A stretch of DNA of 64,000 bases, taken from NCBI GenBank assembly GCA_947503965.1, contig CANNFU010000007.1, forward strand, positions 62,001-126,000, given 5' to 3'. Position 1 is the stretch's first letter. Every line of letters starts with the position of its first letter. The notes beneath the pieces were generated by a model. It saw nothing but the letters and a program-made list of their open reading frames with translations. It ran no database searches and was not told the origin of the DNA. This document shows, piece by piece, positions 33,304 to 42,070 of this stretch. The stretch comes from an uncultured Paracoccaceae bacterium (GTDB taxonomy: Bacteria > Pseudomonadota > Alphaproteobacteria > Rhodobacterales > Rhodobacteraceae). The translations under genes and the position numbers were made by a program.

Positions 33304-35028
33304 ATGAAATTCACCGCAACATTGCTGGCGTCCTCGGCGCTTGCGCTGATCGCTTCGGCAGCCACCGCACAGGATGTGGCCCGCGAAAACACGGTCATCT
33401 TTGATCTGGATCGGACTATTCAGGACCCTGAAAATTTCAACTGGATGACACCCGGCACCAAACGGATGCACGGCGCGCATCAAACCATGTGGGAGCCATT
33501 GTTCATCCTCAACTACGGCACGGGCGAACTGGACCCGTGGCTTGCCACCGGCTTTGAAAGCAACGCAGACAGCACCCGTTTCACGATCAGCCTGCGCGAA
33601 GGGGTGGAATGGTCAGATGGAGAGGCATTTGATGCCGATGACGTTATCTTCACCGTCAATATCGCCCTGACCGATGAAGAGATTTCCAGCCGCGAGGCAT
33701 CCACCATCCGCGCGCAGATCGCCAGTGTGACCAAGATTGATGATCTGACGGTTCAGTTCGACCTGAACGATCCGAATCCCCGCTTTATCGTCGAAAACTT
33801 CGGCGTGCGCATCTTTGGGTCATTCCTGATCATGCCCGAACATATCTGGAATGGCGAAAACCCCGCGACTTTTGCGTTTAATCCGCCCATCGGGACGGGG
33901 CCCTACACCTTCACCTCTGCCGCGTCGAACCGGGCGATCTGGGACCGCAACGATGATTGGTGGGGGGCAAAGACTGGGTTCATGGACCTGCCTGCACCGG
34001 AGCGTGTGATCTTCCTTGAATCAGGTGGCGAGGAAAGCCGCGCGCAATTGATGGCCTCCAACCAACTTGACGCGGCACAGAACGTCACCATCGGCACGTT
34101 CGAGGCGATCCAGGCGCAAAACCCCAACGTCATCGCATGGTATGCTGATTATCCCTATGCCGCCGCCGACCCTTGCGCGCGCCAGCTAGAGATCAACACC
34201 ACCATCGCGCCGTGGGACAATGCGAATATGCGCAAGGCCGTGGCCCATATCATCGACCGCAATCAGATCGTGAACATCGCCTATGAAGGTACGACAACCG
34301 CCAGCCAGACGATGTTTGCGCAATATGGCTCTATGGCGCCGTTCATCGATGCGGTGGTCGAAGCTGGCTACGGCCTGCCAGCCGCTGCCGATGTCGCCGC
34401 CGGTCAGGCACTGATCACGGCCGAGGGCTGGACCCGCGATGGCGACTATTACACCAAGGATGGCGAAACCCTGTCGGTGAATATCCACGTGAATTCTGCC
34501 TCGACCGAATACACGAGGACGATTGATGTGATCGTCGAACAGTTGCAACGCGCCGGGATCGACGCCCGCGCGGTGCCGGTGGAAAACGGAGTGTTCTGGG
34601 GTGAGGTGCTGCCATTTGGCGCATATGAGATGTCTTATAGCTGGCTGTCCTGCGGGTCCGTGAACGAACCATGGGCGTCAATGGGCCGCTACACGGTGGC
34701 GGACGTGGTGCCGGTGGGCGAACGCTCTCCCGGTTTCAACAACACGTCACGCTGGGATGGTCCGGCGGCTGAAACCTATTCCGCGATCATGGCGGATATC
34801 GCCGCGCGCCCATTGGGTGACGAGGCGATCCCCGGGCTGGTGGCCGAAGCCTATCAACATCTTGATGCGGAAATGCCATTCATCCCGCTTGTGCAGGCGG
34901 CGAAACTGCTGCCCATGAACGAAACCTATTGGACTGGCTGGCCCACGGCTGACAATTACTACAACCACCCGTTCTTTTGGTGGAACCACACGCATCAGAT
35001 CATTCACAATCTCGAACCTGCGCAATAG
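33304..35028 (+). CDS. ABC transporter substrate-binding protein, family 5
   Basis: A 574-residue periplasmic binding protein. The signal peptide is about residues 1-22 (LASSALALIASAATAQ). It has family 5 (DppA/OppA) features: WEPLFILNYGTGELDPWLATGFE, the cluster GVEWSDGEAFDADDVIFTV and GTGPYTFTSA. Family 5 proteins bind peptides, nickel or oligosaccharides; in this operon, next to alpha-mannosidase, a sugar-like ligand is likely. It has a strong GGGAGGA site. The downstream intergenic repeat may limit read-through so that this gene is made in excess. Confidence 0.92.
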   Translation: MKFTATLLASSALALIASAATAQDVARENTVIFDLDRTIQDPENFNWMTPGTKRMHGAHQTMWEPLFILNYGTGELDPWLATGFESNADSTRFTISLREGVEWSDGEAFDADDVIFTVNIALTDEEISSREASTIRAQIASVTKIDDLTVQFDLNDPNPRFIVENFGVRIFGSFLIMPEHIWNGENPATFAFNPPIGTGPYTFTSAASNRAIWDRNDDWWGAKTGFMDLPAPERVIFLESGGEESRAQLMASNQLDAAQNVTIGTFEAIQAQNPNVIAWYADYPYAAADPCARQLEINTTIAPWDNANMRKAVAHIIDRNQIVNIAYEGTTTASQTMFAQYGSMAPFIDAVVEAGYGLPAAADVAAGQALITAEGWTRDGDYYTKDGETLSVNIHVNSASTEYTRTIDVIVEQLQRAGIDARAVPVENGVFWGEVLPFGAYEMSYSWLSCGSVNEPWASMGRYTVADVVPVGERSPGFNNTSRWDGPAAETYSAIMADIAARPLGDEAIPGLVAEAYQHLDAEMPFIPLVQAAKLLPMNETYWTGWPTADNYYNHPFFWWNHTHQIIHNLEPAQ

Positions 35029-35040
35029 CGCATCATCACG

Positions 35041-35120
35041 TGAACCCGTCTCGGGCTTGACCCGGGACCTCTACCCGAGATTGACGTAGAGGCCCCGGAT
35101 CAGGTCCGGGGCGGGTCACC
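35041..35120. repeat. imperfect inverted repeat, alphaproteobacterial intergenic type
   Basis: Two diverged copies of a 23-base unit face each other: CGGGCTTGACCCGGGACCTC with TAC, and the reverse of the unit ending TCCGGGG. Their tips pair as CCTCTAC/GTAGAGG. The element sits between the binding-protein and permease genes. Repeats containing CGGGCTTGACCCGGGA are frequent between genes in Rhodobacterales and Rhizobiales. The large hairpin probably affects mRNA stability. Confidence 0.8.
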
Positions 35121-35141
35121 CCAAAGGCGGAACTTTTTTAC

Positions 35142-36152
35142 ATGGGACGCATCCCCCGCGCCTATCTGATCAACCGGCTGACGACACTGGTGCTGACGAT
35201 CCTGATCGCTGCCACGATCATCTGGATCATCCCGCGTCTGTCACCCGTTGATCCTGCCGAAATCGCACTTGGGCGCATGGCAGCAGGAGCCGGGTCTGTC
35301 GCGAATTCGGAAGAGATTTTGGCGCAACTCCGTGCGAATATGGGCATCGATCAGCCGCTGATCGTGCAGTATCTCAAATACATATCCGGCGCCCTGATGT
35401 TCGATTTCGGGCTGTCCACGGCTGCGTTCCCGACGCCGGTTTCTACCCTGATTCTCAACGCCTTACCGTGGACGCTGGGTCTGATGATCCTGTCGCTGAT
35501 CATCACATTCTTCATCGGCAACCTCTTGGGCGCGCTGATGGTCTGGGACCGGTCGCCGAAACTGGTCCGCGTCGCGATCCCGGCGGCGATGGTCTTTACC
35601 TCGATCCCGCCAATCCTGTCCGGTCTGTTGCTCATGTGGGTCTTCGCGGCCAAGCTGCAATGGTTCCCGCTGACAGGTGCCTACAGCATTTTCGTCGAAC
35701 CCGGCTGGACATGGGATTTCGTGACATCCGTGCTGCATCACGGCTTCCTTCCTGCCCTCTCTATCGTGATCGTCACTTTCGGTTTCTGGGCCCTCGGCAT
35801 GCGCGGTCTGATGATCACGGTGCAGGGAGAGGATTATGTAAAACTGGCCGAGGCCAAGGGGTTACGGCCCCGCTATATCCTTTATCGTTACATGATCCGC
35901 AACGCGATCCTGCCGCAGATCACTGCCTTTGCTTTAAAGATCGGGTTGCTGATCGCAGGGCAGGTGCTGGTCGAACGCATCTTTGCCTATAACGGCATGG
36001 GCAAGCTGTTGTATGACGCGATCCTGAACCAGGATTTCCCGGTCATTCAAGGCGTTAGCTATGTGATCATCCTGATGACGGCGCTCAGCGTCTTTCTTGT
36101 CGATCTGCTTTATCCGTTCATTGATCCGCGTATCAGACATGAGGCCGCGTGA
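35142..36152 (+). CDS. ABC transporter permease, DppB/OppB type
   Basis: A 336-residue integral membrane protein with about six helices. The family features are an N-terminal helix (TTLVLTILIAATIIWIIPRLSPVDP), a periplasmic loop and the EAA-type ATPase contact loop GEDYVKLAEAKGLRPRYILYRYMIRNA. It forms the import channel with the second permease. The last bases overlap a 9-bp hairpin around its stop codon. Confidence 0.94.
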   Translation: MGRIPRAYLINRLTTLVLTILIAATIIWIIPRLSPVDPAEIALGRMAAGAGSVANSEEILAQLRANMGIDQPLIVQYLKYISGALMFDFGLSTAAFPTPVSTLILNALPWTLGLMILSLIITFFIGNLLGALMVWDRSPKLVRVAIPAAMVFTSIPPILSGLLLMWVFAAKLQWFPLTGAYSIFVEPGWTWDFVTSVLHHGFLPALSIVIVTFGFWALGMRGLMITVQGEDYVKLAEAKGLRPRYILYRYMIRNAILPQITAFALKIGLLIAGQVLVERIFAYNGMGKLLYDAILNQDFPVIQGVSYVIILMTALSVFLVDLLYPFIDPRIRHEAA

Positions 36153-36211
36153 TATGATGCGCAGACATCATATCGCGCCGTACGCAAAGGCATATTGCAG
36201 CGCAATATGCC
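36151..36211. repeat. two tandem hairpins between permease genes
   Basis: The first is GATATGATG / CATCATATC (36151-36159, 36166-36174) and overlaps the stop codon of the first permease. The second is GGCATATTGC / GCAATATGCC (36189-36198, 36202-36211). Both are perfect. They probably act as mRNA stability elements or mark an insertion into the operon. There are no T tracts. Confidence 0.7.
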
Positions 36212-36251
36212 AGCGACACTCGTTTGCTTATCCAGACACAGGGGGTGCATC

Positions 36252-37175
36252 ATGACCGATACGCCGCTCACCCGTGCCGAAAAACGGCAGGCCAAACGGA
36301 TCAGGCGGTTCGATAACCCTTGGCTGAACCCCAAGCTGATTTGGGGTGCGGGGCTGCTGATTGCGATTGTGGCTATGGGTCTGCTGGGCCGTGTGTTCTG
36401 GGACCCTGATCTGGTGTTTACCGGTTCCGCACAGTTGAAGCTGCCACCCTTGGGCTTTGAGAATTTGCGCGGTCAGTCGGGCATAATGAGTAATCCGCTG
36501 GGCACGGATGGCGGGGGCCGCGATATGCTGGCGCTGATCATCATTGGTGCGCCGAACACATTGTTTGTGGGCCTGCTGGCCAGCCTGATCGGCATGTCGA
36601 TCGGGATTTTCCTTGGCTTTTCGGCGGGCTTTGTGGGCGGGCGCACGGATGATGTGATCCGGGTGCTGGCCGATGTGATGATCACCATCCCCCCACTGCT
36701 AATCCTTGTGGTGTTTCAGACCGCCTATGGAGATGTGTCCCTGACGATGATGGCGCTGCTCATCGCCGGTTTCGTGTGGCAGTCGCCCACGCGCCTGATC
36801 CGCGCGCAGGTACTGTCGATGAAGCAATCGGGCTATGTACAGATGGCGCAACTGTCGGGCGCATCGACTGGGCACATCATGTTCCGCGAGATGCTGCCGA
36901 ACCTTGTCCCCTACCTGTTCGGGTCGTTCATCGCCTCGGTCACGACATCGATTGTGACCGCAGTGGGGCTGGAGGTTCTGGGCCTTGGTCCGCAGCGCAT
37001 CCCGACCCTTGGTCGCACTATTTACGAGGCGATCAATGCAGGTGCGCTGATCCAGAACCTATGGTGGTGGTGGGGTATTCCGACGCTGCTATTGGGTATC
37101 ATCTTTATCGGATTGCTGCTGATCAATCTGGGGCTTGATGAGGTATCGAACCCACGTTTGCGGAGGTTGTCATAA
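36252..37175 (+). CDS. ABC transporter permease, DppC/OppC type
   Basis: A 307-residue permease. A cytoplasmic basic N-terminus (RAEKRQAKRIRRF) precedes the first helix (LIWGAGLLIAIVAMGLLG), and SNPLGTDGGGRDMLALIIIGAPNTLFVGLLASLIGMSIGIFLGF is typical of the C-type subunit. The EAA loop is near QSGYVQMAQLSGASTGHIMFREMLPN. Its stop and the next start share TAATG. It pairs with the DppB-like gene. The ATG at 36252 is preceded by GGGGGTG. Confidence 0.94.
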   Translation: MTDTPLTRAEKRQAKRIRRFDNPWLNPKLIWGAGLLIAIVAMGLLGRVFWDPDLVFTGSAQLKLPPLGFENLRGQSGIMSNPLGTDGGGRDMLALIIIGAPNTLFVGLLASLIGMSIGIFLGFSAGFVGGRTDDVIRVLADVMITIPPLLILVVFQTAYGDVSLTMMALLIAGFVWQSPTRLIRAQVLSMKQSGYVQMAQLSGASTGHIMFREMLPNLVPYLFGSFIASVTTSIVTAVGLEVLGLGPQRIPTLGRTIYEAINAGALIQNLWWWWGIPTLLLGIIFIGLLLINLGLDEVSNPRLRRLS

Positions 37176-38920
37176 TGGCGGATAAACCGGTTCTGACCCT
37201 GCGTGATCTGTCGATCGAATTTCCAACCCCGCAAGGCGTGGTGCAGGCGGTCAAGGCGCTGGACCTGACAATTGATCAAGGCCGCCGTGTCGGGTTCATC
37301 GGCGAAAGCGGATCGGGCAAGACGACCACCGCGCTGGCGGTGATGCAGATGCTGGCCGAGCCGGGGCGCGTATCCTCTGGCAAGATTGATCTGGCGGGGA
37401 CGGATGTGCTGGCGTTGGGTGAAGAAGACATGCGCAAGACGCGCCTTTCGCGTATCGCCTATATCCCGCAGGGCGCGATGAATTCGCTGAACCCTGTCAT
37501 GCGGGTCGAGCCGCAGTTGTGGGACGGGATCATCGCGCATGAAGGCAAGCTGGATCGCGCGGAGCTTAAGCGCCGCTCAGACAAGGCACTCGCCAGCGTC
37601 GGCTTGCCCGCCCACACCGCCGACCTTTTCCCGCATGAACTGTCAGGGGGGATGAAACAGCGCGTTTGTATCGCGCTGGGCATTATTCTGGACCCGGAAC
37701 TGATCATCGCGGACGAGCCGACATCGGCCCTCGATGTGGTGACACAGCGACAGGTAATGCAGACGCTGAAGGATATTCAGGCGCAGATCGGATCGGCCCT
37801 GATCTTGATCGGGCATGATATGGGATTGATGGCGCAGTCGGTGGATGAACTGGCGGTGCTGCGTAATGGGGAGCTGGTGGAACATGGCACCGTGCAGCAG
37901 ATCATCGAGAACCCGCAGCACCCCTATACCAAGGACCTGATTTCATCCGTGCCGCTGGTCGGCGGAGAGAGCTTTCTGAACCCCGACCGCGCCGCCCCCG
38001 CACCGCAGCGGGCAAGCGCAGAGCCGTTGCTGCGGTTCGAGAATGTGCGCAAGGATTACGGCGCGGTCACCGCGCTGCATCCAATGTCATTCACGTTACA
38101 GGGGGATACGCCGCAGATCATCTCCATCGTCGGTCAATCCGGGTCGGGCAAATCGACCATGGGGTCGATCATGCTGGGTTTTAACCCGCCATCACAAGGT
38201 CGCGTGTTGTATGAAGGGCAGGATGTGCAAAAGATGTCCGCCACGCAATCGCTGGATTTCCGCAAGAACGTGCAGGCGGTGTTTCAAGACCCTTACGCCT
38301 GCTTCAACCCGTTCTACCGGGTCAACCATGCGCTGAAATTCCCGTTCAAACGCTTTGGTCTGGCGCAAAGCGACGCGCATACGCTAAAGGCGATGGAAGA
38401 GGCGTGTGAGGCGGTGGGGTTGGACCCTGATCTGGTCCTGCCGCGTTATCCGCATCAGCTGTCGGGCGGCCAGCGCCAGCGGTTGATTGTCGCTCGCGCG
38501 CTGATGCTGTCACCAAAACTGCTGATCGCGGATGAGCCTGTGTCGATGGTCGATGCCTCGCTGCGCGCATCAATCCTGTCGAATATCTATGACCTGAAGG
38601 ATAAATTCGGCATCTCGATCCTGTATATCACGCATGATCTGGCGACCGCCTATCATGTCAGCGATTACGTGATGGTCCTGTTCAAGGGGCATGTGGTCGA
38701 GGCGGGACCGCCGAAAGAGGTGATCGGCGCGCCGCAGCACCCTTATACCAAGCTTTTGATCGACGCGATCCCCTGGCCTGATTTGCATCGGTCGTGGGGC
38801 GATGGTCGTGCCGACTGGGACCCGACAGCGCTAGAGGCCGAGGCGGCACGCACAGCCGCGGTCTATCGCGGTGACGTGGCGGGTTTTGATCTGGTGCGAC
38901 CGCAGGGCGCCTTTGCATGA
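37175..38920 (+). CDS. ABC transporter ATP-binding protein with two fused ATPase domains
   Basis: A 581-residue fusion of DppD- and DppF-like subunits. Domain 1 has Walker A GESGSGKTTTA, signature LSGGMKQR and Walker B LIIADEPTSALD. Domain 2 has GQSGSGKSTMG, LSGGQRQR and LLIADEPVSMVD. C-terminal family-5 tags (PQHPYTKDLISSVP and PQHPYTKLLIDAIP) follow each domain. In domain 2 the residue after the Walker B Pro is Val instead of Thr. It powers the importer and overlaps the alpha-mannosidase start by four bases. Confidence 0.95.
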   Translation: MADKPVLTLRDLSIEFPTPQGVVQAVKALDLTIDQGRRVGFIGESGSGKTTTALAVMQMLAEPGRVSSGKIDLAGTDVLALGEEDMRKTRLSRIAYIPQGAMNSLNPVMRVEPQLWDGIIAHEGKLDRAELKRRSDKALASVGLPAHTADLFPHELSGGMKQRVCIALGIILDPELIIADEPTSALDVVTQRQVMQTLKDIQAQIGSALILIGHDMGLMAQSVDELAVLRNGELVEHGTVQQIIENPQHPYTKDLISSVPLVGGESFLNPDRAAPAPQRASAEPLLRFENVRKDYGAVTALHPMSFTLQGDTPQIISIVGQSGSGKSTMGSIMLGFNPPSQGRVLYEGQDVQKMSATQSLDFRKNVQAVFQDPYACFNPFYRVNHALKFPFKRFGLAQSDAHTLKAMEEACEAVGLDPDLVLPRYPHQLSGGQRQRLIVARALMLSPKLLIADEPVSMVDASLRASILSNIYDLKDKFGISILYITHDLATAYHVSDYVMVLFKGHVVEAGPPKEVIGAPQHPYTKLLIDAIPWPDLHRSWGDGRADWDPTALEAEAARTAAVYRGDVAGFDLVRPQGAFA

Positions 38921-41900
38921 GCGGCAGATGGCCTTTCACAGCGGAAAAGATCGCGACCCGGCTTGATCTGATCGCGCCTTACATCTTTCGCTACAAACAG
39001 CCATTGCCGCATTTTCGCATGCTTCCGTTGAGCGGCGCGATGGTTGACGCGCCGATCTGTGCCGATCCGTCCGGTTGGGAAGAGATCCCGCATCAAAGCT
39101 ATTGGGGTCATGCCGACCTGAACTTTGTGATGAAAAGCCATTTCACCGTGCCCGAAAGCTGGGATGCGCAGAGCCTCGCCCTGCATCTGCCCCTTGGCGT
39201 GTTGGGCGATATCTTCAGCCACCCTGAGGCGTTGGTGCATATTGATACTGTGCCCATCGGGTCTGCGGATCGGTATCACCACACCATCCCGCTGGATGGT
39301 CATGTGCGGGACGGGCAGCACCACGTCGTATCGCTGCATGGCTGGACAGGACTGGCTGGCTGGCCGCCAGCCCCTGATAGCAAGGCAAAGCTGTTCATGG
39401 GAACGTCGACACTTGTCGTGCGTGATCTGGCCCTGATGGCGTTTCATAGACTGGCCAGCACCACGCTGGATGCGACAAGGATGCTGAACCCCGACAGCGC
39501 AGAGCATCAAGGGCTGCTGCGCGCGCTGGATCAGGCATTCCTGACACTGGATACCCGCGACCCGATAGGTGACGCATTTTATGACAGTGTCGATGCGGCC
39601 GATAGCGTACTTCGGACCGGGATCGCTGAGTCGGGTGCCCCTTTGGATGTAACCCTGCACGGCATTGGGCATGCGCATATGGATATTGCGTATCTTTGGC
39701 CGATCTCTCAGATACGGCTCAAGAATGCGCGGACCTATTCGAATGTCCTGCGCCTGATGGATGACGACCCCGATTATCACTTCTCCCATTCCCAACCGCA
39801 GCTTTATGCCTATACCGCGCAGGATTATCCGGCCTTGTTTGCCCGTATCAAGGATCGCGTGGCCGAGGGGCGCTGGGAAGTCATGGGCGGGATGTGGGTC
39901 GAACCAGATCTGAACATTCCGGGGCCAGAGGCGCTGGTGCGTCAGCTCATGCTAGGCCGCGATTATTATCGCAAGACCTTCGGGGATGTGGAAACCCCGG
40001 TTCTGTGGTTGCCGGATACGTTTGGTTTTCCCGGCCAAATCCCGCAACTGATGCGGCATGCGGGCCTGCCGTGGTTCGTGACCAACAAATTGAACTGGAA
40101 CCAGCGCAACCCGGTGCCGTGGTCCACCCACCATTGGGAAGGCATTGACGGTTCGCGCGTGCTGGCCCATGTGCTGACGACCCCGCGTGACGTGCAGTAT
40201 CTGCCGTTTCCGACAAATTACAAAAGCGATCTGAGCGCGTTTGAGGTCTTGGGGACGTGGACCAATGCACATGCGGGCGAAAAGGTGAAAGCGCTGCCGA
40301 TCTGTTTTGGATACGGCGATGGCGGCGGTGGCCCGACAGAAGAGCTGTTGGGCAAAGCGCACGCCTATGCGGCGATGCCGGGCATGCCGCAAATGCGGAT
40401 GAACACGGTGCGCGCCACGTTCGAACATTTTGAAGCACAGGCCGATGATCTGCCTGTCTGGCGTGGTGAGCATTACATGGAAGGTCATCGCGGTGTGTTC
40501 ACGTCGCAGGCCTGGATCAAACGTGCCAATCGCAAAGCCGAATGGGCCCTGCATGAGGCCGAGGCGCTGGCTGCGATGGCCGGGTTGGCGCCGGATCTGG
40601 ACGAAGCATGGCGGCTTTTGTGTCTCAACCAGTTTCACGACATCATCACCGGTACTTCGGTGCCTGAGGTGTTTGCAGAGGCCCGCAAGGACCATGCGCG
40701 GATCAGGGATCTGGCCGAGGCAGCAGCGTCGCAGGCGGCTGACGCGCTTTGTGTGGATGAGACCGCTGTGGCGAATACGTCGCCCGTGACCGGCCCCCGC
40801 CTTGCGTTCTTGCCGATGCCTGATCTGCCCGGCGGACAGACCGTGGATGGTGGCAGCCTTGTTTATTTCGATGCATTGCCATCCTATGCAGTAACCCCGC
40901 TTAGTGCGGCGACCAGCCCCGAAGGCATTTGCCGCTGCCGCCTGGACGCTGATGGTGCTGTTCTGGAAAGCGCGACCCTGCTTGTGCGGATCTGCAATGA
41001 CGGTCAGATCAGCTCTGTCTACGACAAACTGGCGGGTCGGGATGTGTTGCAGACGGGTGCATTGGGCAATCAGTTGCAGGCGTTCGAGGATCGCCCGATT
41101 TGCTGGGACGCTTGGGATATCGACCCGTCTTACGAAGACCGCCTTGAACTGGTCAATGGCCCGGTAGCATTCGAAGTTGTGGAAAATGGACCGCTGCGCG
41201 CAAGCCTGCGTTGGGTACAGAAATGGCGATCAAGCACCATTGTCCAGACTATCCGCCTGTCCGCCCATTCCAACCGGGTTGATTTTGAAACAGAGGTAGA
41301 CTGGCACGAAAGCCATACACTTTTAAAGGTTGCGTTCCCCACCAGTATCGACGCCACGGTGGCGCAATGTGATATCCAATGGGGTGTCATCGAACGCGCG
41401 ACCAAACGTGACACCCCATTTGACGGTGCCCGGTTCGAGGTGCCTGCGCAGAAATGGGTGCAGTTGGCTGATGAGACGTTGGCGGTCGCCGTGTTGAATG
41501 ATTGCAAATACGGATATGACATTCGCGATCAGACGATCCGGCTGACCCTGATCAAGTCATCCACGGCCCCTGACCCGCAGGCCGATCAGGGCGCACATGT
41601 CTTTACCTACAGCCTGTTGTCCATTGCCGATGCCCGGCGCGACCTGCTGGATCAGGCCGCCTATGATCTGAACGCGCCTTTGCGTGTTTTACCACCGCGT
41701 AATGGGGCGCAGCCGAAGCGCCCGTTTGTCGTCTCGGATATGTCGAACGTTATCATCGAGACGCTAAAACCTGCCGCTGACGGCGATGGTGTGATATTAC
41801 GGGCGTTTGAAGGGACGGGAACGGCAACAGAGGCGCGATTGCACTTCGCACGGGTGCCGCGCCGGGTGTTACGCGTAAACTTTCTTGAGGAAACCGTTGG

Positions 41901-41979
41901 TGATGTCGCCGTCGATGCTGATGGCGTTCACGTGACGTTGCGCCCGTTTGAAATTGTTTCACTACGCGTGGTTTTCTAG
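38917..41979 (+). CDS. alpha-mannosidase, glycoside hydrolase family 38
   Basis: A 1020-residue cytoplasmic GH38. The zinc motif is GHAHMDIAYLWP (His 254, Asp 256), the GGMWVEPDLNIPGPEALVRQ block is typical, and the catalytic Asp 367 lies in LWLPDTFGFPGQIPQL. The second zinc His is in NQFHDIITGTSVPEV. C-terminal beta-sandwich domains follow. No signal peptide is present, so the substrate must be imported first, which fits the coupled ABC importer. It removes alpha-linked mannose from small glycosides; mannosylglycerate, mannosides of glycolipids or N-glycan pieces are possible substrates. Its ATG overlaps the ATPase gene. A terminator ends the operon. Confidence 0.94.
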   Translation: MSGRWPFTAEKIATRLDLIAPYIFRYKQPLPHFRMLPLSGAMVDAPICADPSGWEEIPHQSYWGHADLNFVMKSHFTVPESWDAQSLALHLPLGVLGDIFSHPEALVHIDTVPIGSADRYHHTIPLDGHVRDGQHHVVSLHGWTGLAGWPPAPDSKAKLFMGTSTLVVRDLALMAFHRLASTTLDATRMLNPDSAEHQGLLRALDQAFLTLDTRDPIGDAFYDSVDAADSVLRTGIAESGAPLDVTLHGIGHAHMDIAYLWPISQIRLKNARTYSNVLRLMDDDPDYHFSHSQPQLYAYTAQDYPALFARIKDRVAEGRWEVMGGMWVEPDLNIPGPEALVRQLMLGRDYYRKTFGDVETPVLWLPDTFGFPGQIPQLMRHAGLPWFVTNKLNWNQRNPVPWSTHHWEGIDGSRVLAHVLTTPRDVQYLPFPTNYKSDLSAFEVLGTWTNAHAGEKVKALPICFGYGDGGGGPTEELLGKAHAYAAMPGMPQMRMNTVRATFEHFEAQADDLPVWRGEHYMEGHRGVFTSQAWIKRANRKAEWALHEAEALAAMAGLAPDLDEAWRLLCLNQFHDIITGTSVPEVFAEARKDHARIRDLAEAAASQAADALCVDETAVANTSPVTGPRLAFLPMPDLPGGQTVDGGSLVYFDALPSYAVTPLSAATSPEGICRCRLDADGAVLESATLLVRICNDGQISSVYDKLAGRDVLQTGALGNQLQAFEDRPICWDAWDIDPSYEDRLELVNGPVAFEVVENGPLRASLRWVQKWRSSTIVQTIRLSAHSNRVDFETEVDWHESHTLLKVAFPTSIDATVAQCDIQWGVIERATKRDTPFDGARFEVPAQKWVQLADETLAVAVLNDCKYGYDIRDQTIRLTLIKSSTAPDPQADQGAHVFTYSLLSIADARRDLLDQAAYDLNAPLRVLPPRNGAQPKRPFVVSDMSNVIIETLKPAADGDGVILRAFEGTGTATEARLHFARVPRRVLRVNFLEETVGDVAVDADGVHVTLRPFEIVSLRVVF

Positions 41980-42022
41980 GACTTAACGCGGCTGTTTCCA
42001 GCACATAGGCCAAGAACGAAAA

Positions 42023-42059
42023 AGGGCCTCGCGGCAATGCGCGAGGCCCTGGCTTTTTC
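42023..42059. terminator. strong bidirectional terminator
   Basis: An 11-bp perfect stem (AGGGCCTCGCG / CGCGAGGCCCT, loop GCAATG), with an A run on the left and GGCTTTTTCT on the right. It ends the alpha-mannosidase operon and the convergent MORN gene. Confidence 0.9.
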
Positions 42060-42070
42060 TTGAAGTCTGA

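Noticed and set aside
38863-39795. Minus-strand frame opposite the alpha-mannosidase start
   Set aside because: It is a shadow of the GH38 gene and has no family pattern.
30772-41979. Genomic island brought in by a mobile element
   Set aside because: There is no integrase, tRNA, IS element or flanking direct repeat, and codon use looks like that of the neighbours.
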